A stretch of DNA of 64,000 nucleotides from Flammula alnicola (GCA_015499995.1 JADNRV010000004.1:496001-560000), one strand, 5' to 3'. Shown: positions 1-11,740, counted from the first letter of the stretch. Made by a program: numbers and translations. The notes: generated from the sequence alone by a model not told the origin.

Positions 1-31
1 TCAAGGAGGGGTTTGAGGCTGTGGTGTCACC

Positions 32-1675
32 TCAGGGGCTGGGGGCATATTGGGAGGCTGGGGTGTATGCAGATGAGGTGTCACCTTTTTGCTGCAAGGA
101 GGGGGCAAGAGAGGCTGAGCCTGAGGTGTCACCTTCCTGAGGGGTGTTTGAAGCTGCGGGGGGAAGGCGCTGGGGCTGACCATGCAGCTGTGAGGCTGAG
201 GATGAGCCCTTGGCATCATATGCCATCCTTGACCAGAGGGCAGTCTGCACCGCCCTCATCTCCCTGTGCAGCTCCCTCTTCTCCTCCTTTGTTTCTCACA
301 CAGTCTGAAGGAGCTCAACAAGGAGCTCCCCCAGCATTATTGGCCCTTTGGGGTTCTCACCTGCAGTCCCCACACCTGGAACGCCATCGGCACGGGAGGA
401 GGCAAGGCCAAGCAAGTCAGCCAGGTCGTCGAAAGGTGTGGTGAGGTCGACGACGACTGGGCCCGAGGACCGCTCATTAGGGAGACACCCGATCTTCCTC
501 ACCTTGCACTGCCAGCATGCCTTCAGGCCCACTTTCTTGATGGCCTCGGGTGTCCAGAGGCACCACTAGCTGTGCTTCATGCAGTGGATGCACTTTTCTT
601 CCAGCTCCAGGCAGTCAGAAGGTGGGGCCTCGGGGCGGGTCTGGGCAGCTTTCTTCACCTCCGCGCATGCCTGTGCAGACTCCAGTGGCTGCGGTTCCTC
701 GACTGACCCCTCAGACTCGTCAGTGTCTGCCATGCTCTTTGCCTTTGACTTAGGCTTGGCCTTAGCCTTGCACTTGCCCTTGCTCTTCTTCTTCTCCTCT
801 TCATCGTCCGAGCTCTCCACCATCAGCTTCGATGTGATCCTCCGCTTGGTGACCTTCTGCTCCTTCTGCTTGTCGACCTTCAGCAGCTTTCCCTCCTTGC
901 TCTACTCGGTGCTGGCGTCTGCTCAGCTTCCTCCCTTTGAACTTTCTTCAGCCCTCAGTCTTCGCACCATCCTTCATCCATGGGCATCTGCTGCTCTCTT
1001 CCTCACTCGACTCTGACTCCTCAGGCTCCACCACCTTCACTTTTCTCTTCGCCTTTCCACTCACCTTCACCTCGGCGTCCTTCTCCTTTCCTACCCTCTC
1101 CTCCTTCTGCACATTTCCCTTGGCTTCCTTTTGCTTTACCTTCTTCACATGAGGCCCCTCGGTCCTCTCCTTCCCTCTCCATTCCCCGTCCTTTTCCTTC
1201 TCCTTATCCTCAGCCTCTCTCATCTTGTCCTCCCTCCAGTCCATGCCCTTGGCACCTCGGTCCTTCGCCCCTGACATCTTGTGCCCCTCCATGGCCTTCC
1301 AGTCCTCAAACTTCTGCCTGTACCTCTTCAGCTTCTCGAAGTCCGCATTGAGCTTGACGGTGCCGTTGGGCAGTTTTAGCTGGCCCTTCATAAATACATG
1401 GACCAAGAACTCCAGCAGCTGAAACTCATCTGTGGGGCACTTGTAAACCTCCAGCGCCTTGTTTGCTTCATGCTAAGGGATACACCGTGACTATCAAGTT
1501 GAATATAACAAAAACTCAGACTTACCAGGGCAAGGTATAACCCCTTCTGGTTCCTGTCGAACCCCTTCTTGTCATCTGTGTCAAGATAGCATGTAACACG
1601 TGCCTCGAATCTGTCAGCCAGCCAATGTGCTTCTGCCTCTGAGACATTGGGTTGCGTGATTTTGGAGGATGACAT
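32..1675 (-). pseudogene. Decayed Cys-cluster, Lys/Glu-rich hypothetical protein gene
   Basis: On the minus strand a start near 1675 (MSSSKITQP) opens an exon ending around 1525. An intron of about 55 bp follows (GTAAGT...TTAG), then a second exon with a Lys/Glu-rich coiled-coil-like tract down to about 950. Further down, in one reading frame, come an acidic/Lys-rich segment, a Cys cluster (KCIHCMKHS, then KACWQCKVRKIGC) and a Pro/Gln-rich tail ending at 32. That lower frame is cut by an in-frame TAG near 567 and a TGA near 296; the frame also changes between about 950 and 820. The CxxC...CxxC arrangement suggests zinc binding. Proteins of this general layout are, from memory, common as multicopy hypothetical genes in Agaricomycetes and often sit with transposons. 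No function is assigned. The paired stops indicate a decayed copy. Confidence 0.5.
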
Positions 1676-1897
1676 GACAGATAACAGAGGGCTGTGGATC
1701 AACGTGGGAGTGGGTGAGATGACAGTGGAGGATGGTGGATGAAGATGGAAGTGGTAGTGAAGAGAGCGTGCTCAAAATGAACTTCACCAATTTCAACCAT
1801 GTACAAACAAACACAATGTGTCACGTGACCATCCCGGGCTCTGATAAAGGCTACTGATTGATAAGGAGATCAGTCAACTTGCCTTTATACCATATCT

Positions 1898-2347
1898 ATG
1901 TCTAAGAACTTCTCCAGATGTTCAGCAGCAGCACACAAGATGTCTCCAGCTGTGGAGATCACCAGTACTTCTCTCCAAATTGCTGGCAATCAAGCAGGCA
2001 ATCAACGGTCACATCCCGCAAGCATTATACATAGCAAGATTATCAATACTGGTGAAGGCTCAACCTTGTCTACTTTATCCAATGCTCTGGACAAGTTAAG
2101 CATACCACCACCCAAGAAGCCCGTCAAGCCCACCAGGGCTGAGGGACATGTTGCCAGCGAGCCATTCAAGCTCAACCCATGCTCCACACTTGCTCTCTCT
2201 TCCGACTCGGACTCCAAATCTGTGCCCGAGTCAACCGCAGGCTGTAAACCCACCAGGGCTGAGGGATGTCATACCAAGGGCCCCGAAACAGTACCCAACA
2301 TAGCCAGCCAACCCTTTATGCTCATCTCATGGTCAGAGATCATCTGA
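1898..2347 (+). CDS. Hypothetical ORF fragment with an internal repeat
   Basis: An open frame of 149 codons with no recognised domain. It is Ser/Thr/Pro-rich and contains an imperfect internal duplication: KPTRAEGHVASEPF is followed about 45 residues later by KPTRAEG...ASQPF. It lies between the decayed Cys-cluster gene and the first GGAGTCCA repeat cluster. It may be part of an old mobile element rather than an expressed gene. No introns or promoter elements could be fixed. Confidence 0.25.
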   Translation: MSKNFSRCSAAAHKMSPAVEITSTSLQIAGNQAGNQRSHPASIIHSKIINTGEGSTLSTLSNALDKLSIPPPKKPVKPTRAEGHVASEPFKLNPCSTLALSSDSDSKSVPESTAGCKPTRAEGCHTKGPETVPNIASQPFMLISWSEII

Positions 2348-2429
2348 TCTGGATCGGAGGCCAAATTTGGCCCCGAGGGAATACTGTGCAGCCAGCCTTT
2401 TGCAGAGGTCTTTACCCTGCCCCACATAT

Positions 2430-2700
2430 TCCTGGTGGAGTCCAGTGGAGTCTGGCCAGATTCCCGGAGTCCATCCAGAGTCCAGTCGGATTTTCTTTTG
2501 GTGGCAGCACTGCCAAATTATTATTCTGAATCCACCCGGAGTCCACCCGGAGTCCAGCAGAACTCCAAATGGACCATCCAGACCACCCGGATTACTCCGG
2601 ATGGACATAGTGAAAGGGAAATTTATTAAATTTCCTGCGGAGTCCACGCGGAGTCCACGGAATCCAGCCGGAATGCACAGAATCTGCCAATTTTAGTTAT
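2430..2700. repeat. GGAGTCCA minisatellite cluster (left)
   Basis: About ten copies of the 8-mer GGAGTCCA or close variants, often followed by C/G (for example ACCCGGAGTCC), spaced irregularly by 2-30 bases. Both orientations are found in the matching cluster at 4.26-4.56 kb. The flanks at 2700-2760 are A/T-rich. Confidence 0.8.
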
Positions 2701-4259
2701 CCGTTTCATATTTATTATTTAATTCATTATTTTAATATTTATAGCATGGGCTTTCACCAATACCCATTCTGCTTGGCACGTGCAGCACGCCACCAACTGT
2801 GGTTGCGTGTTGCCACGTCAGCATCTTTCTTTCCTCCCACCACCACTCCCTCTGCCTCTCACCACCCCCGTTGATGTCGACATCGACTCCCCACCCCACT
2901 GCCTTTCACCATGAGCCCACGGTACCCATGAAGACCCCCTGGATCACCTGCCGACGAGCCACGATGGCTCGTCATTGCCACCGCATGTCGCAGACAGGAC
3001 CCGACAACGAGGGAAAGCACGGCACAGAGGAGTTGGATATGACAGGGGGGACCCAGGACATGGGAGGCCCACACGGTATGTCATAAACGATGACCCCACA
3101 ATGATGGCTGACCCCCACTGCATCCCTCACAGAAGCGACGTGCCCCAGGCACTGAAACTGACAGCGGCAGCAGCGTCACATGCGACTGCTCACCACAAGT
3201 GCAACTGCCATACAACCGCCACAACGGGCATGTGACGGCAATGACAGCAGCAGCACAATGTTGTGCTGCCATTTGTTTGTCAGATGGGTGGGTAGGAATG
3301 CCAACGACGGTGCCACGTCACAACCGGATGGCCCACGACTGCGACGTCGCCGAGGAGGAAGAGCGCGAGGAGGACGGAAGAGGTCCCCAGGGCCATATAG
3401 GCCACCAGGTATGTCCCACAACATTGCTAACCCACCCTCCCCTTTTTGCAGATGCCGGGGCTGGGGGCGGTCACCTCGCCTCACCCCATGGGTGCACAAT
3501 TCCCCACAATACCGCTGATGACAGCCCCCAAATGCTCACAGCTGCAAACGAGCACGCCACAGGAGCTGCCACCCCACCTGCCACACCTCACTGCCAACCT
3601 GAAACATGACGCCGACCTCACGAGAGCTCGTGAAGGTGAAGACCACGGCCAGCCGGTATGCGCAGACTCCTGCTCCCTTGCCATTAACCGACTGACCCCC
3701 CCACACTCCCCTTTCTCAAGCAGGTGACAACGCAGCGGGTACTGAAACCCACCACAAGCTATGAACGGCCATGAAACGTGACCCTGACAACCACTGGTGA
3801 CACCACCATCCCCCTCCCCCTGCTCCCGCCAGGTCCGGTCAACCTCGGTGTCGACGACACCTCACCACCACTCCTCACCCCTCACCCATGACAGCCACGA
3901 TGGCCCCACAGCAGCCACGACCAGCCCCGACAACTATGCATTGCGGGATCGCGTGGCCGGTAAGCCACCCCTGCCCCATCCTTTCTGTCCCCCACGCTGC
4001 AGCTAACCCACCACTGATACGACAACAACAATGAGGAGAGCGAAGCAGCAGCAGCCCAACTGCTGCTGCTGCTCGTATATGCCTCCTCCCACTCCTCCCA
4101 CTCCAATCTCGCCCTCATTTGTCTATCCTATACCTGTATATTAGTTTATTTTTGTATTAGTTTATTTTCAATATACTTAATTATCAAATGTAACTATTAT
4201 TGAGCACCTGAGGTTGCAAGAATGTTTCTGAAATGGGTGGGGCATGGTAAAGTATTGAA
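2701..4259. other. Low-complexity region without a recognisable gene
   Basis: This stretch between the two GGAGTCCA clusters is rich in CA/CC (His, Pro, Thr and Arg codons in several frames). The short open frames are overlapping shadows with no recognised motif. It could be the inside of a non-autonomous element whose edges are the two repeat clusters, or the remnant of a Pro/His-rich coding sequence. Nothing firmer can be said. Confidence 0.4.
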
Positions 4260-4560
4260 TTGATATCTTGAATATGGAATCCATGTGGACTCCACCTGGA
4301 CTCCACCTGGAATAATAACTCAAAAGCCATTTTTTTTTATCAGAGTCTATCCTAAATGAAATCCACCCGGAGTCCAGCTGGAGTCCAGCTGGAGTCCACA
4401 TGGAGTCTAGATGGACTCCGGGTGGACTCCGGGTGGACTCCGGGTGGATTAAGTATAAATACACAAGTTTAAGTATAGTCAGGCAGACTCCAGGTGGACT
4501 CCAGGTGGACTCCACTGAAACCACCTGGAGTCCCTGGAGTCCACCAGGAATCCGTGGGGG
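4260..4560. repeat. TGGACTCC/GGAGTCCA minisatellite cluster (right)
   Basis: A dense cluster of TGGACTCC and its complement GGAGTCCA. Two short tandem runs are clear: GGAGTCCAGCT three times near 4376-4400 and GACTCCGGGTG three times near 4412-4445. More copies follow to about 4555. It is the same motif as at 2.43-2.70 kb but with the orientations mixed, so each cluster is partly self-complementary. Confidence 0.8.
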
Positions 4561-5137
4561 AGGGTAAAGTACTGCTTTTGCATTAATCCCTTGGGCCTCC
4601 TGGGAAGCCATTACACCCACCCTCAGGACTGAGCCCTGCACAGTAACTGGGCCCTGGGTGTGCCTATAGAACCCAGTGGCATGCAAATGAACCATGTGAC
4701 ATGTGATTTTGTACCTGATCTGGCCGCACTGTGAAGCACATGACAGCTGTTGTTTCTGAGTCAGTGCAGCTAGCCCAGCGATCATGGTGATTTTGTTGAT
4801 TACTGGACTTAGGTTACTAAGGTGATTGTTACACTGTCCTATGTGTATGATACATGACTTATCACACCTATAGACACCCCCTTATATTTTGGGCAAAACA
4901 CAGTGAATTCTCATCCATGGTGCTTACCTGTGATGTTTGTGACATCAGTTTTGAACTGTTGAGTGCCAAACTTGAAATAGGCATAACTTAGTCAATTCTT
5001 AACCTTTTGGCTTCAAAAAAATTGCAGAAAATTCTCCTCAATGAGGGCTACAGCTACATGCTAGACACTCTAAAACCTGCGAAACCTGTGGCAGACCCAT
5101 GGCATTCACTAAAATTTGCTGGTGGACATTTCATGTA
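4561..5137. other. Region with no supported gene
   Basis: Unique-looking sequence between the repeat cluster and the Helitron remnant. I see no ORF with family features and no structural RNA. The segment may be the flank of the decayed Helitron. Confidence 0.3.
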
Positions 5138-6500
5138 TCATTGGATTGAGGATTCATATGTGACTGGGCGATCCTTCTCTCCTTCTGCTACTGCAAGTTG
5201 GGCCTCATCTGGTCCATCATCATTTGCGGCAAGTTCACAAAATCTGCTCTTAGTGCCAATATATAGTGTCTGAAATATAACAGATGTGCAAACAAGGGGA
5301 ATTCTGAGGAGAAGGTGAGCTGTTTCTTGCGCTGAATATGTCCATCCTTCCAGGATCTTATTCAACATCTTTTGGCAGGCTGACTGTGCTGTGCCATCCT
5401 CCTCCATTAAATTTGTGACACTAGCCAAAAGTTTAGAAAATGCAGGTGCCTGTTTTTCGGCCTTGGATGCATATTTGGCGATGTAATTGATAGTGGCATC
5501 TTTGCTCAAGACTGGCTTTAGATCAATATTTGTATGCCAACCAAGTATCGCGGTGGGGTTATATGGATTCATGAGTCAGTCATTCCTCTATGGCTTGAAG
5601 CAAACATGTCCTTTACTGTCCACTCTGACCCCCGGCCTCTTGTCGCAAAGGCATTAGATAATCAAATCGACAGAAAACTTGAGATTCATCATGTCCAGGA
5701 ATTTTTTGTTTGATGAGCCAATATCCAGGCATGCATTTGGTATGTCATTCGGTCCAGTTTAAAAGATCAGCTAACTTTTCTTTTGTGTTCTGTAGGGTGT
5801 TTTGTTCTAAGCTACATGGATGTTCCCCAAGCAATGGCATGTTTTCATCCTGACATGGAATAGGGCTAGAGGCGGTAACAATTCAATTCCAGTATTCAGT
5901 AAATTGCCGCATCTTGATTGTCTGTTCATCAGATATTATTGTGACAGGCCTTTTCAGCACCTCCCAATCGATTTCATCAACCTTTGGTCTATCCTTTAAC
6001 CAGATAAATCTATGTATGTGTCCACTTCCTCTTTCCTGCCATTCACAGCAATACCAAAAGTGATGAATACCCAACAGAGGTGCCAGAAAGTGCTTAAAAT
6101 ACACTGGAAGTCATTGATCAACATGTGCTGCAGCGATATGTGGGTTTTTATTTAATGCAACCCATCTTCTTTGTCACACTACTCTAGGATCATGGGTGGG
6201 GTCTTCAGTTTGAGGCATGTGTTGATGTAGGTCCAGTCATTGCAAGTTGGCCACACTGAGGGTCCAGAATATATCTGCATTACCCTTCTCTCAGATGAAA
6301 TCCATCAGTTCATGGTGACGGGCGGTCCAATAGGCACGTGTTCCTCGCAGGTTTGCATCATAATATTAACAGATCATTTGATTGACGATATGTTGGTCAC
6401 CTTCAGACAATATGGCATGGATGTCTGCAGCAGTGAGTTGTCCTGCATCGTGCTGTCTGTGGGGCAAGGTGAAGTACTGCTCTAGAAAGAAGATAGTGGT
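5138..6500 (-). pseudogene. Decayed canonical Helitron Rep (Helitron_like_N) fragment
   Basis: Read right to left on the minus strand, the translated fragments follow the order of a Helitron N-terminal Rep domain. First comes QLTAADIHAIL near 6440, then NLRGTRAYWTARHHELMDFI (6350-6295) and NPHIAAAHVDQ (~6150). The HUH-type segment EWQERGSGHIHRFIWL follows near 6040-5990, and the tyrosine motif INYIAKYASKAEK near 5485-5450. These match the replication-initiator domain of rolling-circle Helitrons, which nicks and joins DNA with HUH and Tyr residues. Several in-frame stops (near 6370, 6290, 6245 and 6115) and the absence of a helicase show it is a dead fragment. Its Tyr motif (YIAKY) differs from that of the large element at 31-40 kb (YVTDY), so it is a different Helitron lineage. 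Confidence 0.75.
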
Positions 6501-7634
6501 GGACAGAAGTATTTTCCTTGGGAATTTCTTAATGCTGACTTCATGTCTGCCTTTGAAAATCTGTGTCGCAATTCATAATTGAAAACATTCAGCTTTTTCA
6601 TGAACTCTGATGTGGACTGCAACAATGTTTACATGGCATCTGTCAAGAACTTGCACATTCAGAATGTGCACCTGGCTCCTAACCTTAAGCATACCATGAT
6701 GCTGCAGGTTTCTCCACTGAGTTTTGAAGCAGATATCAACAATGTTCATTCTTTATCATTTTTCAACACAATCTGATTGACTCCAAATGACTGTCTAATC
6801 CCAAACCTGATCTTATCTCATCTCAAGACTGTGGATTTAAGAATTCATTCTGAACTCTATTTTTGTGAAACCATTTATTAATGGGTTTCCATCCACCTGC
6901 CCATCCATCCACACCTCTTAAGTCTCTCAACCTTATCATCAATGGTGAGCATTCTTCCAGTCTGCCAAAGATACTTATGCTAAACTAAGTTGTAATGTGA
7001 CAGATGTTGGGACACAATAAGGCTTTATGTAGTATACCATATCTGCATCTGTATATTGATATGCCAGGGAATACTAAGAAAGAGAACTTCTAAAGCAGAA
7101 AGAGAAATTAGTCCAACCTGGACCTACTAATTTACCATCACAATTGAATGACCTCTTTTAACTCTGTCTCTAAGCAATTGAAATGATTTATCTGTAAGAA
7201 GAATAATATGTAAGCAAAAGGTAAGATGTCTATAACCAAGCTCAGAGATTACGACTCTTTTACGTAAGTAAAAGGGAGTTCTTTTAATCTACAGCAACCA
7301 GCAAAAAAACAGGTTTGCAGCGACCTTGTTGGTCCCCTATCTTTGATGGCATCAGATTTCTAAGCATTGCCATGCGGTTACATCCCTTATCTTTGATGGC
7401 ATCAGATTAGTAAGCTGATGTTCATGATTTAAAAATAGCTGTATCGCTGCCAGCTTTCGACCTTCTGTGCAGTACAGATCGGCCTCTATTAAGTTACATA
7501 TCTGTATTCTACTTGTTTTTCTGAATGGAATGGTACTGCTTTTATATGCAAGCAAGGGGAGAGGATGCATGCATGGTTCTTAAGCAATTGGATGACACGG
7601 TTATTCTTAGATCCGGCGGTGATGCCAAGGCATA
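6501..7634. other. AT-rich region without a recognisable gene
   Basis: Mostly AT-rich. Only short frames without family features are present. The sequence ATCTTTGATGGCATCAGATT occurs twice close together (about 7340 and 7390), a short tandem duplication. The part nearest 6.5 kb may continue the decayed Helitron. Confidence 0.3.
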
Positions 7635-7850
7635 TTCATTAGTGTTTATGTAAGCACTCCAGAATTAGTGTTTATGTAGGCAAGGCGCAGACGCAAGCTA
7701 ACAAATCTTCACATTCATAGCCAGTAGGTAATAGACTCTCGTTTATAATGATTGCTTATGTAAACACTTTAGATTGTATTTACATAATCACTCCTGCTCT
7801 TGTCCGAATATTTGAGTTTCAGACAAGGGCTAAATTTGGTGTGACACTAT
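7635..7850. repeat. Subterminal-type repeat, copy 1
   Basis: Contains units of TTAGTGTTTATGTAAGCAC and ends in TTTACATAATCACTCC, then GCTC...CCGAATATTTGAGTTTC and GCTAAATTTGGTGTGACACT. The same ordered blocks recur in the same orientation at 9328-9545. The two copies therefore form a direct-repeat pair about 1.7 kb apart. Confidence 0.65.
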
Positions 7851-9327
7851 GTTCGAATGGACTATATTGATAATGGTACAGGTGTGTAGCCTTTCACCAA
7901 GGTGCCAGCTTCATGGTGTAATGCTGAGGGGCTCTCCTTGTGTGGTGGGTGGGGATAAGGTGATGTCGTGTCTTAGATGCCATATGTCCGCCCTTCGGCG
8001 GCATTGAGCTGCCTGTATTTTTTCCCTTCTTTCCTGTTCTTGTCTTTAGCTATCATGATTCCTCTTAGTTGCTTTTTGCTTTCTTGACGGACTCAGAATT
8101 CAGTTTTCTCGCTTTGCATTTCAATATCAATAGCTTTCATCTATCTTTACAGCTCTATTTACTGGTCCCCAGGATTTCAGTGTATACTAGAGTACATATG
8201 TATGTACGTGATGTTTCACGGATCGTGATTGTTCAGACATGCTGCATATGTTCTCGCCACTCTTTACCTGTTTTTTTTTTTGGGGCAAAAATTCATATTA
8301 TGAAGCTATTGTGCAGAATGACCCCACTAAAATGTTGGTCAGTGGCTATGGCAAGCTTTTTTCTTGCAATGTGTGCGTAGGCCAATTCTTTCATGATGGC
8401 ATGTTGAAAGCGGGCGTTGTTATCAGCCAACTTAACCACGATCGAGTGAAATTTCGAATCAGGGAGAGTGGCAATGGAAGATTGGAGGCCAGTGTTGGGA
8501 AAACAGGCAGCGCTTTCCACATCAGACGAATTGGACCAATGACTTGACCGAAAAGGCTGATTTAAATAAACTCCTCTGCGCGTTTGCTAATCGCATTGGC
8601 CTACAGTAAGGAATGAAAAAATACAACGAAAAGAAGATTGGATTGTGTCTGAAATAGCGTGTAAGTAGGTTTTCTCCTTATTTCTTATTATGAGAGACAC
8701 TTAACTGATCCTCGTTGTTGATATTCAAGTAAATAAGTGGAAAGGACAATGTCAATTCCTCGAGGACGAAAACGAAAGGCTGCACGGAGATGTCGATGAC
8801 CTAGAAGCTGATTGTAAGTTGTGCCGGTTTCCATTTATACCTGGGAAGAATTGCTAAATATTTGCTGCTTTTAAGGTGATCAGCTTGTCGAAGCTTGAGG
8901 CAAAAAGCAAGGAACTCGCTGCGAAGGACAAGGATCTTACACACCCGGAGGCATGTCCCTACAGTGTTGAGGCCTGGCTAGGAGAAGAAGGTCGAGAAAA
9001 CTGAATTTCCATGAATACACAACCACAAGTACCTCCTTCCGGTACACCTTAGCATGACCAAGCCACGACCCTCGTTCACTCAACTCGCGGCCAAGAAACC
9101 AGCAACCAATTTCCCTATCCTCCCTGCATCGCCTGCTGGTGTGTCCACTACTTCGTCGCTGACAATGTCGACTTCCTTGTCTTTTACTCTGGCAGAACCC
9201 CCCTTCCAGCTCGAACCCATCTTAGAGACTCCTGAAATCACGATACCTTCTCGTCCTCCAACCTGTACTGACATTAACGGTACAGCCACGATATGGCACT
9301 CTTCACTGCGCTCGATGGAGGAAATCG
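7851..9327. pseudogene. Segment between the repeat pair: remnant coiled-coil exons
   Basis: No intact gene. On the plus strand around 8720-9000 two short exon-like pieces separated by a plausible GTAAGT...TTTTAAG intron encode charged heptad-like sequence (FLEDENERLHGDVDDLEAD, then KLEAKSKELAAKDKDL) before frames close. A further frame at 9054-9371 is Pro/Thr/Ser-rich. These look like remnants of a coiled-coil gene inside a decayed element rather than a working gene. The strand is not certain for the rest of the segment. Confidence 0.3.
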
Positions 9328-9545
9328 GAATTAGTGTTTATATAATCATTTTAGATGTAGTGTTTATGTAAGCACTTCGGAATTAGTGATTATATAAGCC
9401 TTTTAGATGCAGTGTTTGTGTAAGCATTATAGAAGTCATGATTATATAAGCACTTCATACGTAGTGTTTACATAATCACTCCCGCTCATCCAAATATCTG
9501 GGTTTCGGTTAGCTGCTAAATTTGGAGTGACACTGTGGTTTTGGC
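9328..9545. repeat. Subterminal-type repeat, copy 2
   Basis: Alternating units TTAGTGTTTATATAATCATTTT and GTAGTGTTTATGTAAGCACTTC, repeated about three times, then the same terminal blocks as copy 1 (TTTACATAATCACTCC, AAATATCTGGGTTTC, GCTAAATTTGGAGTGACACT). The core TATGTAAGCACTTCGG is close to the core of the 26.5 kb tandem array (GATGTAAGCACTTCGAACG). Confidence 0.65.
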
Positions 9546-9700
9546 ACCAAGTCCAGAAAATTTTGGACCTTAGATTTCTATATTTAGGCCTATTTTTACT
9601 AGATGATTTCTGACGAATGTCTCGGGACACGGGACAAGTGTGATGTTTCAGACAAATCCAAAGGGTAGTCGACATTACAACCAATTTGTATTCTGACTAT

Positions 9701-10895
9701 CTACTGGGTAATGTTCATCTTGGCCAGTCTTCTCTGAGTCTCCTCCACAGCTTCCTCATCTGTATACAATGGTTTGCGCTTACTGGTGACTATCTGAGTG
9801 GGAGCGGGGGTAAACCGGCTTCGCATTCGCAGGATGGCGGCTTTCTTTTTAAAAAAGTAAATGGTTAGTGTCTGTCAAAACGAGCCAATCTCTTGCTTAC
9901 ATCTCGGGCTTCCTGGTTTAAGAGAAGTACTCCACGTAGCTGTGGTACCATCTTGTACCGCTTGTCCTTGCACGGGAATACGGCAAACGTCACTGACAGT
10001 TCTACAATGTCACCGATGCGGATTGTGGCTGGGCTGATATGTGTATATCTGATTGGGTGTTAGTTTCAGTTGTATGCAAATGTATATTCCCACCTACTTC
10101 ACAGCCTCGTCCCGCCCAATACATCGAGATCGGTATTCGACCATGTTCTCCGGCCCATGGTAGTATCCATCACCGATCATACTGTTCAGTGTTCCGTCTG
10201 GATCGACCATTGAGTTGAAGGGAACCGCGTCAGCTCCGTCGTTGTTGTTGGTGATCCTAGAGAAGTATCTGGCATGCACGTCTATTGAGCTGAAGTTTTC
10301 ATATGTTCCACACTGCCACCCATCGAGGGAATCAACGGGGAAGTTATTGGCATATAGGATATAGAGCTCCTCGATACCTCGGCGGCTACTGTCAAAAAAG
10401 TCGCACCCTAGGCCCGTGACAGTGACAGCTTGCCTTATGTATGGCCGCTGCCTGGCCATTGCTGCAGTGGTGCTGCATTCCGTTCACTCGTTAGTTCGAT
10501 ACATCCGTGTCACAATCTGTACTCACATAGGTTTCGACACAGGCGGTAGCATTTTTCCACATACTATGCCCTGCAGTTTGAACACGATCTCTTCCATGTT
10601 TCCTTCCGTGGGGTTGTATTCTGTTAGGCGCCATGCCTGTGGGCCAGCTGTCTCCGTTACATTGATATCTGTTGTCTGTCAGGCGCTATAGCTGTCAGTT
10701 TGTGGCTGAAACAAGATATATAACACACACATTCAAGTTGCTCAACATAGAGTTTGGATTGATTCCTGTGAGGAGGCCACTTCTCTCCTTTGCTATTGCA
10801 TCGAGTGATGCCCCTGAGCGAGCGTAAATATGTTTTTCGTTCCATTTGAGGATGATATGCTTACTGGCAGTTTTTGTGTCGTAGTACTGGTCCAT
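9701..10895 (-). CDS. Uncharacterised 326-aa protein, five exons
   Basis: By hand the exons are 10895-10731, 10675-10527, 10472-10098, 10048-9901 and 9844-9701. All four introns have GT-AG ends and together give a 981-nt frame. The start is the ATG opening MDQYYDTKTASKH. The product is soluble-looking, with no signal peptide or membrane segment. Conserved-looking stretches include AIAKERSGLL near residue 38, a LYILYANNFPVDSLDGW block in the middle and IGDIVELSVTFAVFPCKDKRYKMVPQLR near residue 245-270. I cannot assign a domain. From memory, similar proteins occur as multicopy hypothetical genes in Agaricomycetes. It is transcribed away from the gene at 11862, with about 970 bp between them that contains a tandem duplication. 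Confidence 0.7.
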
Positions 10896-11059
10896 CTGGA
10901 TTCTCGCCTCTTTGTCGGGACACTGGTTTGTTTGGTATATGTAGGAGTGTAGGAGCGGGTCATTACAAGCCTCTATTGATTCTCTGTCGAGGGTGTGGCG
11001 TGCCCCCTCCAGTCCTCTCCTTTTTTTTCGGACCTGTGTTACCGCTGACTACGCGCTAT

Positions 11060-11740
11060 ATTTCGTCTCAGACCAATATCATTATGTTTTTTGTGCGCGT
11101 ATCGGACACTTTTGCCTCAAACCGTGTGCCATCCTTTGTCTCCGGCCAATCACTGCATTTGATTTTGTCACCTGCTTTTCATGTGTTTTGTCTCTTCTGC
11201 TTGCTTCGTCATGGAATTCGTGTTCCCCTGGCCCCGGTACTCTTTGCCCCGACAGTAGGCCAACCCTGCCCCTCTTTTTAGTTAGAATGCTCCACTTTTC
11301 CATCAGTGGTTCCTGATGTCAACTGCAATTAGTCCGATATCGGACAAGGAAGCCGCTTATATTATTTGCCATCGAGTCCAGTGTTCCCCTTTAGTAAGCA
11401 TAAACTTGTAATACGTTACATTCGGAGATAGGTCTCTTCCACTATGGGCTGTCTTTTATCTCTGACCAATATCATTATGTTTTTTGTGCGCGCATCGGAC
11501 ACCTTTTGCCAGAGACCGGTGTCATCCTATGTCTCTGGCCAATCTTTGTGTTTGATTTAGTTGTCTGATTTTTCATGTGTTTTGTCTCTTCTGCCAAGCT
11601 TGGTTATCGAATTTGTTTTCCCTGGCCACAGTACCCTTTGCCCTAACAGTGGGCCAATCCTGTGCGTTGCTTTAGTTAAAACACTCGGCTCTTCCATCAG
11701 TGACTCCTGATTTCCATCATTATAAATCCGATGTCGGTGT
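11060..11740. repeat. Imperfect tandem duplication in a divergent promoter region
   Basis: Two units of roughly 285 bp, offset by about 397 bp. Each holds GACCAATATCATTATG, TTTTTTGTGCGCG, CATCGGACAC, TTTCATGTGTTTTGTCTC and TTTTCCATCAGTG/TCTTCCATCAGTG in the same order. The divergence is moderate, so this is not a recent copy. It fills most of the space between the divergent genes at 9701-10895 and 11862-14403. Confidence 0.7.

Noticed and set aside
948..1406. Search for an intact transposase in the Cys-cluster region
   Set aside because: The frame is Lys/Glu-rich coiled coil with no DDE, HUH or reverse-transcriptase motif.
7635..9545. Reading the repeat pair as LTRs of a retrotransposon
   Set aside because: The repeats lack clear TG...CA ends, no primer-binding site or gag/pol sequence lies between them, and the units look like subterminal repeats instead.
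10690..10730. Acceptor at CAACAG (10668) for the second exon of the 326-aa gene
   Set aside because: It breaks the reading phase; the acceptor CTGACAG seven bases upstream keeps the frame through all five exons.
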